Source: Bacteroidales bacterium (GTDB lineage Bacteria; Bacteroidota; Bacteroidia; Bacteroidales; ML635J-15). Taken from it: DNA of 64,000 nucleotides. Both the position numbers and the translations under genes were made by a program. The stretch spans positions 1 through 64,000 of the forward strand of contig JAFGVU010000184.1 in the NCBI GenBank assembly GCA_016937855.1, given 5' to 3'. Each line of letters opens with the position of its first letter. Position 1 is the stretch's first letter. Under the pieces are notes generated by a model. The model was not told where the DNA came from. It saw only the letters and a program-made list of their open reading frames with translations, and made no database searches. Below are positions 42,353 through 51,813 of this stretch, one piece after another.

Positions 42353-43354
42353 TCACTTTTTTACTCTTATTTTCCACTTAAATTCTAAACTAACCAAATG
42401 TTCATATTTTAAGCTAAAATCTGGATAAACAGTTAGAATCGTAGGTCTATAGATTAAGCCGATATTAAAAAGCTTACCAACCTGATGAGAACCGCCGAAA
42501 GTAAGTCCCAATGAATTGCTGGTTTTAGTTACTTGTTCTCTTGTCGATGGTGGAGGGTCATACCGATCATAATAAACAAGTTCCCAAGTGTTTCTGGAAA
42601 AACTAATACCATATGCAATGGAAAATCTCCTAAATCTATGATTGTCAGATAAACTTGTGTAAACTGAATACATATTCTCAACTTCCCCACTAAAGCTAAC
42701 AGATGCTGGAACGGGAATAATAAAATCCATCACAGTGCTTCCTGATAATGAAATATATTTATTGTCTCTGTAGAAGTATTCCAATCCAGCCGAAAACCCT
42801 ATAAATCCAGTGTTCATTTTCGGAGTCTCTAGAGTAGGTTGTAAGTAGAAACTATTTACCCATGGAAATGAGCATGTCAAATATATATGCCCCTTTTTTG
42901 TAGGAAAAGACTTTGTCCAATAATCATAGTAATTTTGATAAATCTTTGGTCTTATGATTCCAGATGTGTCTTGAGAATCTAAAAAGATCTCTTTCCCATA
43001 ATAGAATCTTTTTTGATTTGTTAAATCTATTCCAAACGTTATTGGGAATATTGGATAGAGAATTAGATTGCCATATAGAAACGCTGCATTAGGGGAAGCT
43101 TTTACTAAAAAAACTTTTTCTAAAGTATCACAAATTAACTTTATTTTCAAGTCTTCTTTTGACCGTTTTATATTAAAATCTGCTGGCAAGTTATATATAC
43201 TATCAAGAATTTCAGCTTTTGCATTTGGCAAATTAGTTGATATATTAATATTGTATTCTTTTCTCGTAATTATAGTTGCACATGACGAAAAAATCAACAG
43301 TAGTATTAAAAGAATAAAGTTTCTCAATGTGCTATTTAAAATTGTAGCTACCAT
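42353..43354 (-). CDS. Predicted lipoprotein with C-terminal barrel-like region
   Basis: 333 aa. Lipobox-like FSSCATIITRK with Cys at about residue 25. The next 60 residues (YNINISTNLPNAKAEILD, LPADFNIKRSKEDLKIKLI) resemble a PEGA-like domain, and about 150-333 consist of alternating strands ending in VSLEFKWKIRVKK. Not assigned to a known family. It follows the M64 peptidase gene by 28 bases on the same strand and may be co-transcribed. Confidence 0.6.
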   Translation of the reverse strand: MVATILNSTLRNFILLILLLIFSSCATIITRKEYNINISTNLPNAKAEILDSIYNLPADFNIKRSKEDLKIKLICDTLEKVFLVKASPNAAFLYGNLILYPIFPITFGIDLTNQKRFYYGKEIFLDSQDTSGIIRPKIYQNYYDYWTKSFPTKKGHIYLTCSFPWVNSFYLQPTLETPKMNTGFIGFSAGLEYFYRDNKYISLSGSTVMDFIIPVPASVSFSGEVENMYSVYTSLSDNHRFRRFSIAYGISFSRNTWELVYYDRYDPPPSTREQVTKTSNSLGLTFGGSHQVGKLFNIGLIYRPTILTVYPDFSLKYEHLVSLEFKWKIRVKK

Positions 43355-43382
43355 ACTAACATGTCGATTTTTATATCCATCG

Positions 43383-44681
43383 CTACTTTGAATGATATTC
43401 TATAACTTGTTTTAGTGTTCGTTGACAAACAGGACAAAAATCATAGCCTAACGATTTCATCATACAATTAATATATGGTCGATAAATACCTTTTGCCTGA
43501 TAACCTCCGCCTTCGTAAACTCCTATAGTGTTGAAGTTTTTAGATTTTACCGGGGTTGGAATAGGAGTGTCCTCATTTAACAGATCCTTCCATTTTGAAT
43601 CAAAATCAACTAAAGTTGTTAGGTTTTGTTGGTAGGGTTCAGTATTTTTGTTGTAAATGTCTTCGGTAGCAACTTCGTCGGTATAATATTCATCACCCAG
43701 AGCACCAAGAGAATGCCCTAACTCGTGTGCAAAAACTTGTTTGGCATATTCGTTTTTTGCTCCTGTAATATTCCAGAAATTGTATATGCCACCACCACCG
43801 TAAGTTTTAGTATTTACCAAAATACATACTTGATCACAAGGCGCTAAACCAGCATAATTACGTATGGAATGAAAGTCGGAACTAGTGAGATATCTTTCGC
43901 TTCCAAAAGTATTAAAGTTGCTATTTAGGGCAGTCGATTTCCAAATTCCATTATGAGGCTCATCTGTTCCACTTTCATCTGAGATGGCTGCTACTGCCCA
44001 AATGTTGATGCTGTTTTTCTGCTCATTAAAAGGCTGCAAACTAAATAAATAATTACTAATATTTTCAACATCAGAGTAAAAACTTTGAATTTCATCTTTG
44101 GTATATCCGTCACCAATAAAAACTAAATCGAGAGCTTTGTCGGGACTGTTACTGTATTTGATTTTTTTAACTTCGGCTGAAACGGTTTTTTCTTTATTGA
44201 TAGCTACATCATCAGGATTTAAATACATGCTCAAAATCGTAATAAAGGAATTATCTTTAAATTGGCGACTTTGAAGCTCTAGTTTTATTGATTTAAGCGG
44301 AAAAGGAATAATCAAAGACTCCGGAAATCCTTTTTGAGATATTTTGGCTTCATCTGTAAATTGCCATTCCTCAAACAAACTACAAAATCCATAAGTAAAT
44401 ATTAGTCTGTTACTTAGTGAATCATAAACTCTCACACGATAATTACCATAGTTAAACGGATCAATCAAATTTGTTTTCGTTCCACCCCAGTAATTCTCCT
44501 TTCGGATTTCTTTAAACATAACAAATTCCGATTTGTCTGTGCCGGAATGATAATAGTCGATACGCATTGAATTTTCCGTAAAATACTCATTGTAATTTAT
44601 CTGCCCAAAGCTGCTATTAGTAATAATCACAAGGGAATTTAACAATGCAAGTTTTATAAAAAAGATAAAAAGGTCTTTCAT
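43383..44681 (-). CDS. Secreted M64 family metallopeptidase
   Basis: 432 aa. Signal peptide of about 26 residues (SSFGQ). Residues about 30-165 are the N-terminal M64 beta domain; DLVFIGDGYTKDEIQSFYSD starts the catalytic domain and FAHELGHSLGALGDEYY provides the HEXXH-type zinc site with a downstream glycine-rich turn. INIWAVAAISDESGTDEP is also typical. The family is named for IgA proteases but environmental members are general extracellular peptidases. CPVCQRTL near the end has a possible disulfide or metal pair. Confidence 0.87.
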   Translation of the reverse strand: MKDLFIFFIKLALLNSLVIITNSSFGQINYNEYFTENSMRIDYYHSGTDKSEFVMFKEIRKENYWGGTKTNLIDPFNYGNYRVRVYDSLSNRLIFTYGFCSLFEEWQFTDEAKISQKGFPESLIIPFPLKSIKLELQSRQFKDNSFITILSMYLNPDDVAINKEKTVSAEVKKIKYSNSPDKALDLVFIGDGYTKDEIQSFYSDVENISNYLFSLQPFNEQKNSINIWAVAAISDESGTDEPHNGIWKSTALNSNFNTFGSERYLTSSDFHSIRNYAGLAPCDQVCILVNTKTYGGGGIYNFWNITGAKNEYAKQVFAHELGHSLGALGDEYYTDEVATEDIYNKNTEPYQQNLTTLVDFDSKWKDLLNEDTPIPTPVKSKNFNTIGVYEGGGYQAKGIYRPYINCMMKSLGYDFCPVCQRTLKQVIEYHSK

Positions 44682-44745
44682 TAACTGATGATTTTAAGTA
44701 GTTTTATACCGCAAAAATAGTACTAATTTTATTTATTGATTGATT

Positions 44746-46005
44746 ATGAATAATAATTTATATCAAAATGTTACAGATTTATTGATGGATTGGGGAATTA
44801 ATCTTGGTACCTCAAAAGTATTGACAACAATTGCAATTTTATTGGCTATCATAATAGTTAGTGTTATTGCTGATTTTATTACCAAAAAGATAATTCTAGT
44901 AGTAATAACAAGGTTAGTGCGTAGAACAAAATCTACCTGGGATGATGTTATTCACGAAAAGAGAGTTTTTGATAAACTTTCTCATTTGGCACCAATTTTT
45001 ATTGTTTATTTTACTATAGGGATAGCTTTCCCGTTTAATCCGGGATGGGTTTTGTTTTTTCAAAAAGCTTTAATGGTTTACATGGTTTTTGTTTTTATTA
45101 TGGTATTAAATGCCTTTTTAAATGCAGTAAATCAAATATATGATGATAATATTGGAATAAAGCGAGGAACTAGTATTAAGAGTTATATTCAGGTAGTGAA
45201 AATTATAATATTTATAATTGCTGCAATATCGGCTCTATCAATCCTATTGAATAAAGAAGTCGGATACTTCGTCACCGGACTTGGAGCTGTTTCGGCTGTT
45301 TTGTTGTTGATTTTTAAAGATTCGATTCTAGGATTAGTTGGCGGTATTCAACTCTCTTCAAATGATATGGTTCGTATTGGTGACTGGATATCGATGCCGG
45401 CCAGAAATGCAGATGGTACAGTTATAGAGGTAAGTCTGAATACAGTAAAAGTTCAAAATTGGGATAATACTATTTCTACAATTCCGACTTATGCACTAGT
45501 AACCGAAAGTTTTAGTAATTGGCGCGGAATGGAAGAGTCAGGCGGGAGACGTATTAAACGATCTATTATCCTGGACATGAAAAGCGTTAAGTTTTGCTCT
45601 GCTGAGTTAATAGAAAAACTCAAACATTATAAGGTTTTAAACGATTATTTGACTAATAAAACTAAAGAGATCGAAGACTTTAATAATAAATTAAATGATG
45701 GCAGCGCAGTCAAATATAATGGTCGCAGACTAACTAATATTGGAGTGTTTAGAAAATATATCGAAGAGTATTTAAGAAATAATGAAAATATAAATACAGA
45801 CATGACGCTGATTGTCAGGCAATTAGCTCCAACCCCGGAGGGAATTCCAATGGAGATTTATGGATTTAGCAAAATCAAAGCATGGGCTTCATTTGAAGGT
45901 ATTCAGTCCGATATCTTCGATCATTTATTAGCTGTTGTGTCTGATTTTGAATTGAGTGTGTTTCAAAATCCATCAAGCTCTGATATTCGTAGTTTAAAGG
46001 AATAG
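44746..46005 (+). CDS. Mechanosensitive ion channel family protein (MscS/YbdG type)
   Basis: 419 aa from the ATG at 44746 (a TTG six bases upstream is less likely). Four or five membrane helices (about 20-45, 75-95, 105-125, 150-190), then the MscS pore helix and beta domain (LGAVSAVLLLIFKDSILGLV, SNDMVRIGDWISMP, NTVKVQNWDNTISTIPTYAL). A long cytoplasmic C-terminal part with RRIKRSIILDMKSVKFCSAE resembles YbdG. Releases solutes on osmotic downshock. Confidence 0.88.
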   Translation: MNNNLYQNVTDLLMDWGINLGTSKVLTTIAILLAIIIVSVIADFITKKIILVVITRLVRRTKSTWDDVIHEKRVFDKLSHLAPIFIVYFTIGIAFPFNPGWVLFFQKALMVYMVFVFIMVLNAFLNAVNQIYDDNIGIKRGTSIKSYIQVVKIIIFIIAAISALSILLNKEVGYFVTGLGAVSAVLLLIFKDSILGLVGGIQLSSNDMVRIGDWISMPARNADGTVIEVSLNTVKVQNWDNTISTIPTYALVTESFSNWRGMEESGGRRIKRSIILDMKSVKFCSAELIEKLKHYKVLNDYLTNKTKEIEDFNNKLNDGSAVKYNGRRLTNIGVFRKYIEEYLRNNENINTDMTLIVRQLAPTPEGIPMEIYGFSKIKAWASFEGIQSDIFDHLLAVVSDFELSVFQNPSSSDIRSLKE

Positions 46006-46157
46006 AAGCGATTATACCGAACTGAATTATTTAATAGTCTAAACTACGCTTGTTTATACTAAAAATAATTTCAATCGGCATTTACCACTATAGAAATATT
46101 ATTACGTCCTCATTCAATCGGACTATATATTATTTCACATTGGTATTATTTGCATAA

Positions 46158-46189
46158 AAAAAACAGATCGATTTGATCTGTTTTTTTTT
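46158..46189. terminator. Bidirectional terminator
   Basis: AAACAGATC (46161-46169), loop GATTT, GATCTGTTT (46175-46183), with A-run before and T-run after. It serves the convergent MscS and Tim44-like genes. Confidence 0.8.
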
Positions 46190-46238
46190 ACTATTTAGCT
46201 CGATCATACTCTCAAATCAATCCAGTTAAATAATTACC

Positions 46239-48056
46239 TTATTGTAAATACTGTTGTTTTATACTATCAAGCAGAGCTTGCTCTTCGGAGGAGATATTTC
46301 CGTCAATTGCTGCTGCTTTTTGCATTAGCTTATAGATTTTCTCTCTGTCTTTCTTATCCTCAGGCATTCTTACTACAAGCTGGTTATTGCGAGCCATATC
46401 TATCATACCTTCTAATTTTGATGGCGCATATCCCCACTTTTTGGCTAGTTTGTTAGCAAAATTAACTTCCTCTACATCAAAAACTCCATCAGCAGCAATC
46501 ATAATCAGAACATTGTTAAATGCGAAGTCTCTGACTTTATACATTGCATCAAGTTTCTTAGGATTTACATTTGCAATAAAGAGGTTAGAGTTTGTCTTAA
46601 AGTAATTAAGATAATCTTGCTGCGGCATGATATCAGTTATTATCCATTCATTTTTAGTACTGTTAAGTAGATTTCCACAGTATGGACAATTCATGTCGGT
46701 TGTGTCGCTAATTGTTCCACCACATGAAGGACATTGATGAGCATAAACAGAACCTTTATTTTCGCCCGTTACAATATCTTTACTCATCATCATAACCTCA
46801 TTTTTACTGGTTACGGCAAAATCAACAAGTTGAGCTTTTCCATCAACAATCTTTACTCTTTGGAACGATGACTTTATTGCAATTGCAAGAATGTTTTTGC
46901 CGTCTTTTTGTAATGCACCTATAAGAGTAACATCGTTTAGGAATATTCTGTTATAAACAAAATGGTCCTCCGACTTCATATTTATTTCAAACTTCGCATA
47001 GTAATCATCAGAAACAAAACGACGCATAATTTTAGGATCTTTAAAGACTCTTGCTGTTTGAATTTGTAAATATCCGTTGCTGGCTTTATCTTCAATTAAC
47101 TGAGTAGCAAAGTCTTTGTCGGCATCGGTAATTTCTTCAATCTTATTTGCAAGTGTATTACTCATGTCGTGCAAATGACTTGTTGTTACATAATCGTCTG
47201 CTTGTGTTATTTCAGCAAGTACCCAATCAAATTCTCCGCTGTTAGTAAATGTTCCACAATATGGACACTTACAAACATCACCCATGGCCGATCCACTTAA
47301 ATCGCCTCCACAATTTGGACAATTCTGAGTAGAGTACATGTCTTTACCTGTAGCAGTAGTCTTCCTTATAAAAGACCAATATTCGACAAACTCCTCAAAA
47401 AACACCTCATTTAAGTTAGGATATTTGTCCGAAATAAATTTATCTTTTGTACTGGCTAATATTCCAACATGTATTACATCAAATAACCCTTCGTTTTCAA
47501 TCTTATCAATTGTTATCGACTTAATATTGAGATTTTCTAGTTCATTTCTTTGCGATAGGATATTCATCATTTTAAACTGAGTGTTAAACCTTTGATATAC
47601 ACCATCAGAAATAAAACGACGTGCTTTTGATATATTTTTAGCAGCCCAGGCATTTTGAATCTCAGTAAATGCAGTTCTGACCTTTTGTTCAAACTGCTGC
47701 TCGTTAAAATCGGGATGCAACTGCTTAAATGTAGCAAGCCCTTTTTCGTCGCGCTTGGTTGGTATTTGATTTCCCGGAACTTTATTAAGAATAGAACCAC
47801 GCTTTTTTAGTTTTGAGAAAACCCAAATCCCTACTAGTAACGCAATAACTGCTATCCAATTAAATGGAAAGGGTAACATCATAAAGATCATAAAAATCAA
47901 TTCTCCGATGCCATCTCCACCTCCGCTACTACTGCTGCCACCACCACCACCGGCACGGGCAAAAAGATCAGTACTAATAAAAGTTATCGTAATAACTACA
48001 AGAATCGAAAATATTAATTGACGATTTCGAATGATGAAATTAAATGCTTTTTTCAT
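46239..48056 (-). CDS. Tim44-like / zinc-ribbon / TerB-like multidomain membrane protein
   Basis: 605 aa. N-terminal export or anchor helix (about 12-33), a Gly/Ser-rich linker (RAGGGGGSSSSGGGDG), a second membrane helix (about 60-80), then a Tim44-like domain (about 100-245, FEQKVRTAFTEIQNAW), a zinc ribbon (CPNCGG ... CPYCG, about 248-270), a second Tim44-like part (about 320-440), a second zinc ribbon (CPSCGG ... CPYCG, about 448-470) and a TerB-like helical end (about 510-605, IAADGVFDVEEVNFANKLA, AAAIDGNISSEEQALLDSIK). Role unknown; the form suggests a membrane-anchored scaffold facing the cytoplasm. Confidence 0.72.
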   Translation of the reverse strand: MKKAFNFIIRNRQLIFSILVVITITFISTDLFARAGGGGGSSSSGGGDGIGELIFMIFMMLPFPFNWIAVIALLVGIWVFSKLKKRGSILNKVPGNQIPTKRDEKGLATFKQLHPDFNEQQFEQKVRTAFTEIQNAWAAKNISKARRFISDGVYQRFNTQFKMMNILSQRNELENLNIKSITIDKIENEGLFDVIHVGILASTKDKFISDKYPNLNEVFFEEFVEYWSFIRKTTATGKDMYSTQNCPNCGGDLSGSAMGDVCKCPYCGTFTNSGEFDWVLAEITQADDYVTTSHLHDMSNTLANKIEEITDADKDFATQLIEDKASNGYLQIQTARVFKDPKIMRRFVSDDYYAKFEINMKSEDHFVYNRIFLNDVTLIGALQKDGKNILAIAIKSSFQRVKIVDGKAQLVDFAVTSKNEVMMMSKDIVTGENKGSVYAHQCPSCGGTISDTTDMNCPYCGNLLNSTKNEWIITDIMPQQDYLNYFKTNSNLFIANVNPKKLDAMYKVRDFAFNNVLIMIAADGVFDVEEVNFANKLAKKWGYAPSKLEGMIDMARNNQLVVRMPEDKKDREKIYKLMQKAAAIDGNISSEEQALLDSIKQQYLQ

Positions 48057-48160
48057 GATGATAAATTATACTTAATTATATTATACTGTAAAACTAAATA
48101 TTATTTTTAAAACTAAAAAATTTTTGTTTCAACAATACATCAACCGAGAATTAAAATAGA

Positions 48161-48331
48161 TTATCTCTTTCTTCCTTTCGATAAAAGTATCCCAAAGAGG
48201 TAACCGAATATTAATGATGCCAGTAATGCAAGCCAAATAAATTTAAAATCTATTTTGTCTTTAAAAACCAACGTTTGTAGAAGTACAAATAAAACAAAAA
48301 ACAATATCCCTGAATATAGACCTTTTTTCAT
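48161..48331 (-). CDS. Small two-helix membrane protein
   Basis: 56 aa from the ATG at 48331 (MKKGLYSGILFFVLFVLLQT); 17 further codons upstream are open but unlikely. Two membrane helices (about 6-20 and 31-49) and a basic end SKGRKR. No family recognised. It is divergent from the YciB-Nudix gene. Confidence 0.5.
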   Translation of the reverse strand: MKKGLYSGILFFVLFVLLQTLVFKDKIDFKFIWLALLASLIFGYLFGILLSKGRKR

Positions 48332-48407
48332 TATTAATAAAAGAATAAATATATTGTGCAATTTAGAATAAATTTTTTGCAATCGAGAGAGTTTTAATAA
48401 TAATATA

Positions 48408-48415
48408 TACTTTTG
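48408..48415 (+). promoter_or_regulatory. Possible -7 promoter box (TACTTTTG)
   Basis: Matches TAnnTTTG and ends six bases before the ATG at 48422. It overlaps the TTG codon at 48413, which argues that ATG is the true start and that the mRNA has little or no leader. Confidence 0.45.
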
Positions 48416-48421
48416 CCAATT

Positions 48422-49489
48422 ATGAATGCAAAGAGCTTAATAAAAACTTTATTACCAGGCTTGCTGCCATTGTTTGTGTTTATTGCTGCAGACGAAATTT
48501 GGGGGACAGAAATAGGTTTGTATGTCGCTGTATCTGTAGGTATTGTGCAAATTGTTGCAATATATATAAAAGAAAAAAGGTTAGATAAATTTGTATTTTT
48601 CGACACCATCTTAATCGTTGGACTAGGACTCGTCTCAATTTTATTGCATAACGATATTTTTTTCAAGATAAAACCGGGAGTTATAGGGATAATTCTAGTT
48701 GCAATATTGGGCTTTTCCACTTTTTCATCAAAGAATATTATGCTAATGATGTCGCAACGATATCTTAAAGGTGTAAAAATTAGCGAAGAACAGCAACAGC
48801 TCATGAATCGTAGTATCAGATTGATGTTTTGGCTGTTTCTTTCGCACACAATTCTGGTGTTTTACTCGACATTTTATATGTCAAAGGAGGCTTGGGCATT
48901 TATTAGTGGTGTTTTGTTTTACCTTATTTTTGGTGCCTATTTTGTTGTCGAACTTATTAAAAATCTTATTACAAAACGTAAATATCGTACCGAAGAATGG
49001 CTTGCAGAAGTTGATGAAACCGGTAAAATAATTGGTAAAATTAGTCGAACTCAAGCTCATAACGGATCTCTTAAGCTTCATCCGGTAATTCATGTTCATA
49101 TTTTCAATAATTCAGGCAATTTGCTCTTGCAAAAAAGAAATATAAATAAGAAAATACAACCCGGAAAATGGGATACGAGTGTTGGTGGACATATTTCGTA
49201 TGGAGAAAAGATAGAAAAAGCTCTTGAACGCGAAACGTTTGAGGAGCTTGGGCTTAAAAATACAAAATTCCAGTTTCTTACAAAATATATTTGGCAATCG
49301 GAAATAGAAAGTGAGCTTGTATTTGTTTTTGGTGCAAAATGCGATAATCTTAGCTTCATTCCAAATGAAGAAGTTGATCAGGTTAAATTCTGGAATAAAA
49401 AGGAATTAGAGCAGAACTTGAAAAAAGGTGTATTTACACCAAATTTTGAAGTTGAATATGAAAAATTTCTGAAACAAATCCTAAAATAA
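48422..49489 (+). CDS. YciB-like membrane domain fused to a Nudix hydrolase
   Basis: 355 aa. Residues about 1-185 have five or six helices and look like the septation protein A/YciB (IspZ) family: LIKTLLPGLLPLFVFIAADE, VGIVQIVAIYIKEKRLDKF, WLFLSHTILVFYSTFYMSKE. Residues about 195-355 are a Nudix hydrolase; GGHISYGEKIEKALERETFE then ELGL matches the Nudix box GX5EX7REUXEEXGU. The EWLAEVDETGKIIGKISR start of that domain is like isopentenyl-isomerase-like Nudix proteins (YfcD type). Substrate unknown. Rare in my knowledge as one polypeptide. Confidence 0.8.
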   Translation: MNAKSLIKTLLPGLLPLFVFIAADEIWGTEIGLYVAVSVGIVQIVAIYIKEKRLDKFVFFDTILIVGLGLVSILLHNDIFFKIKPGVIGIILVAILGFSTFSSKNIMLMMSQRYLKGVKISEEQQQLMNRSIRLMFWLFLSHTILVFYSTFYMSKEAWAFISGVLFYLIFGAYFVVELIKNLITKRKYRTEEWLAEVDETGKIIGKISRTQAHNGSLKLHPVIHVHIFNNSGNLLLQKRNINKKIQPGKWDTSVGGHISYGEKIEKALERETFEELGLKNTKFQFLTKYIWQSEIESELVFVFGAKCDNLSFIPNEEVDQVKFWNKKELEQNLKKGVFTPNFEVEYEKFLKQILK

Positions 49490-50513
49490 ATTATTTGCAA
49501 ATTTATCACAATACATCCAAAGTGTCCGTAAGGCATTGATTATCAATGATTAAACTCGATAAATGATGCCATTAAAGCTGTTTATATTAAGATATTTATA
49601 ATCTTTTGACATTATGTCAATGAAAACTCCATTCTCCATACATTTAGATTTTAGTTTTTTCTATTTTTAAGTAATTTCCAATTTTCAAATTGAAAATTCG
49701 TCCAGATTAACATTTTTGTCAGTATTTAAAAATTTAAAACTGATTCGTTTTTTTATTAACAAAATCAAATGAAAGAATGATTACTGCTTTTATGTTTTTT
49801 TGTTAAGGTTTAGATTAGCTAAAAATCATTTTAAGAGGGTAGGAGAGCCGATATTTTTCCAGATATATATTTCCTCCAAAAACAAAAAATAATTGAAAAT
49901 TCACAAAATTACATTTTACAAAATAAATCCACAAGATTACAAATGTAATGCACATTTTGCATAATACATAATATTTACAAATGTAAACTAGCCTAAATGT
50001 TAATAAATTTAATTCAATATTGACAAATGTAACATTTTTACGAATTACATAAGTAACGAAAATAATACAATCTATTGCCAAGGATTTTGATTATATAACT
50101 TACTTATTATCAATCAATTACAATGATTATATAATCTGTAGATTTAAATAAATAGCGCACATTTGTGAAGTTTTTCCTAAAGGAGCAATATTTGCCCTAG
50201 ATACTTAATGTTAAAAGCTTCATAACCAGTGTTTTAAATGAATTTACATAAAGTAATAGCTAAAATTACAGGCAAGCTTAGAGATTTACGATAAATATGG
50301 AGTAATTTGTGATCATAAATCTATTTGTTTTGGCAAATAACTCATTTAATTATAATCTATTATGGTTATTTCCAGTAACTATAATACAATATATGTGCCA
50401 GACAATATTTAACCAAATACACGAAATAATAGATTACAAATGTAAATGTGAAATTGTTAATAAGAAATCACAAATGTAAATAAATAAATGATTACATTTG
50501 TAATGTTGAAAAA
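49490..50513. promoter_or_regulatory. 1-kb regulatory region with an array of TTACAAATGTAA-type palindromes
   Basis: No gene is seen (an 88-codon minus frame at 49815-50081 runs through the array and is not protein-like). Seven sites related to ATTACAAATGTAAT: cluster 1 at 49936-49949, 49974-49987, 50020-50033 and 50044-50057 (weaker); cluster 2 at 50433-50446, 50467-50480 and 50491-50504, the last only 10 bases before the XRE gene. This looks like an operator region for that regulator. Confidence 0.65.
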
Positions 50514-51011
50514 ATGAAAAAAATGAAAGATCGAATTTCAAAAATTTTACGAGAAGAGGGAATGACTGCTGCAAAATTTGCAGATGAGATTGGAGTACAA
50601 GCCTCGAGTATTTCACACATAATTTCTGGCAGAAATAAACCGTCATCAGATTTTTTGGTTAAACTTTTAGAGCGATTTAGAGGAATAAATGCCGAATGGT
50701 TGATGACCGGGAAAGGTGAAATGTATAAATCTGATTCATCTCCACGCCTCCAGACTTCATCTACAGGTATTTATACAGGCGAGAATACACTATTTTCAGA
50801 AACAAAAAAAGATGACAATGTGATTGTCGATACTGTGGAAAATACCTCTATTGATGAATCAGAGGCTATTAAATCAGATGATAAATCGACTTTTGAGAAG
50901 CTTTCCACAGAATCTGATCAAATAAAAACAGATAAGCAAGAGCGAACTGTTGAAAAGATTGTGATATTTTTTAGTGATAAAACTTTCGAATCCTATAATC
51001 CTCATAAATAA
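50514..51011 (+). CDS. XRE-family helix-turn-helix regulator
   Basis: 165 aa (ATG at 50523 also possible). Residues about 3-65 are a helix-turn-helix of the XRE type: KDRISKILREEGMTAAKFAD, EIGVQASSISHIISGRNKPS, FLVKLLERFRGINAEWLMTG. The NAEWLMTGKGEMY end is typical of phage-repressor-like Bacteroidota regulators. The rest is Ser/Asp/Glu-rich and probably disordered, without a peptidase domain. The palindromes upstream suggest autoregulation. It is not clearly linked to pyrK, which has its own promoter box. Confidence 0.82.
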   Translation: MKKMKDRISKILREEGMTAAKFADEIGVQASSISHIISGRNKPSSDFLVKLLERFRGINAEWLMTGKGEMYKSDSSPRLQTSSTGIYTGENTLFSETKKDDNVIVDTVENTSIDESEAIKSDDKSTFEKLSTESDQIKTDKQERTVEKIVIFFSDKTFESYNPHK

Positions 51012-51016
51012 TATTG

Positions 51017-51024
51017 TATTTTTG
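51017..51024 (+). promoter_or_regulatory. Probable -7 promoter box (TATTTTTG) of pyrK-pyrD
   Basis: Matches TAnnTTTG, followed by CATGAG and 18 bases later the pyrK ATG at 51043. It supports that start over the longer open frame from 50974. Confidence 0.5.
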
Positions 51025-51042
51025 CATGAGAAATTTTGCAAT

Positions 51043-51813
51043 ATGAAAAAATACATACACTATTTTGAGGTTATTTATAATACACAGCTAAATACTGATT
51101 ATTATTTATTAAAACTCTTTACTGAGGAAGATTTACCGGCGATTTTTCCTGCACAATTCGTTGAAGTCAGAATTGACGGAGCTCCAAACACCTTTTTACG
51201 AAGACCTATAAGTATTCATGATGTCAATTATGAAAAAAACACTATTACTCTACTTATACGAATTGCAGGAGAAGGAACAGCTATACTTTCAAGTATTAAA
51301 TCAGGAGAGTATTTGAATTTGATTTATCCACTTGGAAATTCTTTTACAATGCCGGATTCTGATCGAATTTTGCTTATAGGGGGTGGTTGTGGAGTAGCTC
51401 CAATGCTTTATGCTGCAAAGTATTTCATGCAATTTGGTATCACTCCGACTTTTCTACTAGGATATCGAAATAAGGAGAGTATTCTGCGTCCCGAAAAGTT
51501 TGCTAAATACGGAAATGTGTTTTATACTACGGAGGATGGTAGTTTTGGTGAAAAAGGAAATGTACTTAATCACTCATTATTGAACAACGAGGAGATTTCT
51601 TTTGAAAAGATTTATGCTTGTGGTCCTGAACCAATGCTTAAAGCATTAAGTGATTTGGCAATATCGCGTAAAATTGAATGCGAAGTATCTCTTGAGAATC
51701 TAATGGCATGTGGAATTGGAGCATGTTTATGTTGTGTCCAAAATACTGATCAAGGACATAAATGTGTGTGTACAGAAGGTCCTGTCTTTAATGTAAAAAA
51801 TTTAATATGGTAA
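51043..51813 (+). CDS. pyrK: Dihydroorotate dehydrogenase electron transfer subunit
   Basis: 256 aa. FAD-binding [12 protein letters not shown] (about 44-55), NAD-binding [15 protein letters not shown] (about 106-120), and the C-terminal [2Fe-2S] cysteines in CGIGACLCC and CVC. PyrK takes electrons from the FMN subunit PyrD to NAD+ in class 1B dihydroorotate dehydrogenase. Its last 7 bases overlap pyrD. Confidence 0.93.
   Translation: MKKYIHYFEVIYNTQLNTDYYLLKLFTEEDLPAIFPAQFVEVRIDGAPNTFLRRPISIHDVNYEKNTITLLIRIAGEGTAILSSIKSGEYLNLIYPLGNSFTMPDSDRILLIGGGCGVAPMLYAAKYFMQFGITPTFLLGYRNKESILRPEKFAKYGNVFYTTEDGSFGEKGNVLNHSLLNNEEISFEKIYACGPEPMLKALSDLAISRKIECEVSLENLMACGIGACLCCVQNTDQGHKCVCTEGPVFNVKNLIW

Noticed and set aside
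49815-50081. 88-codon minus-strand frame
   Set aside because: It reads through the palindrome array; hydrophobic composition is explained by AT-rich sequence.
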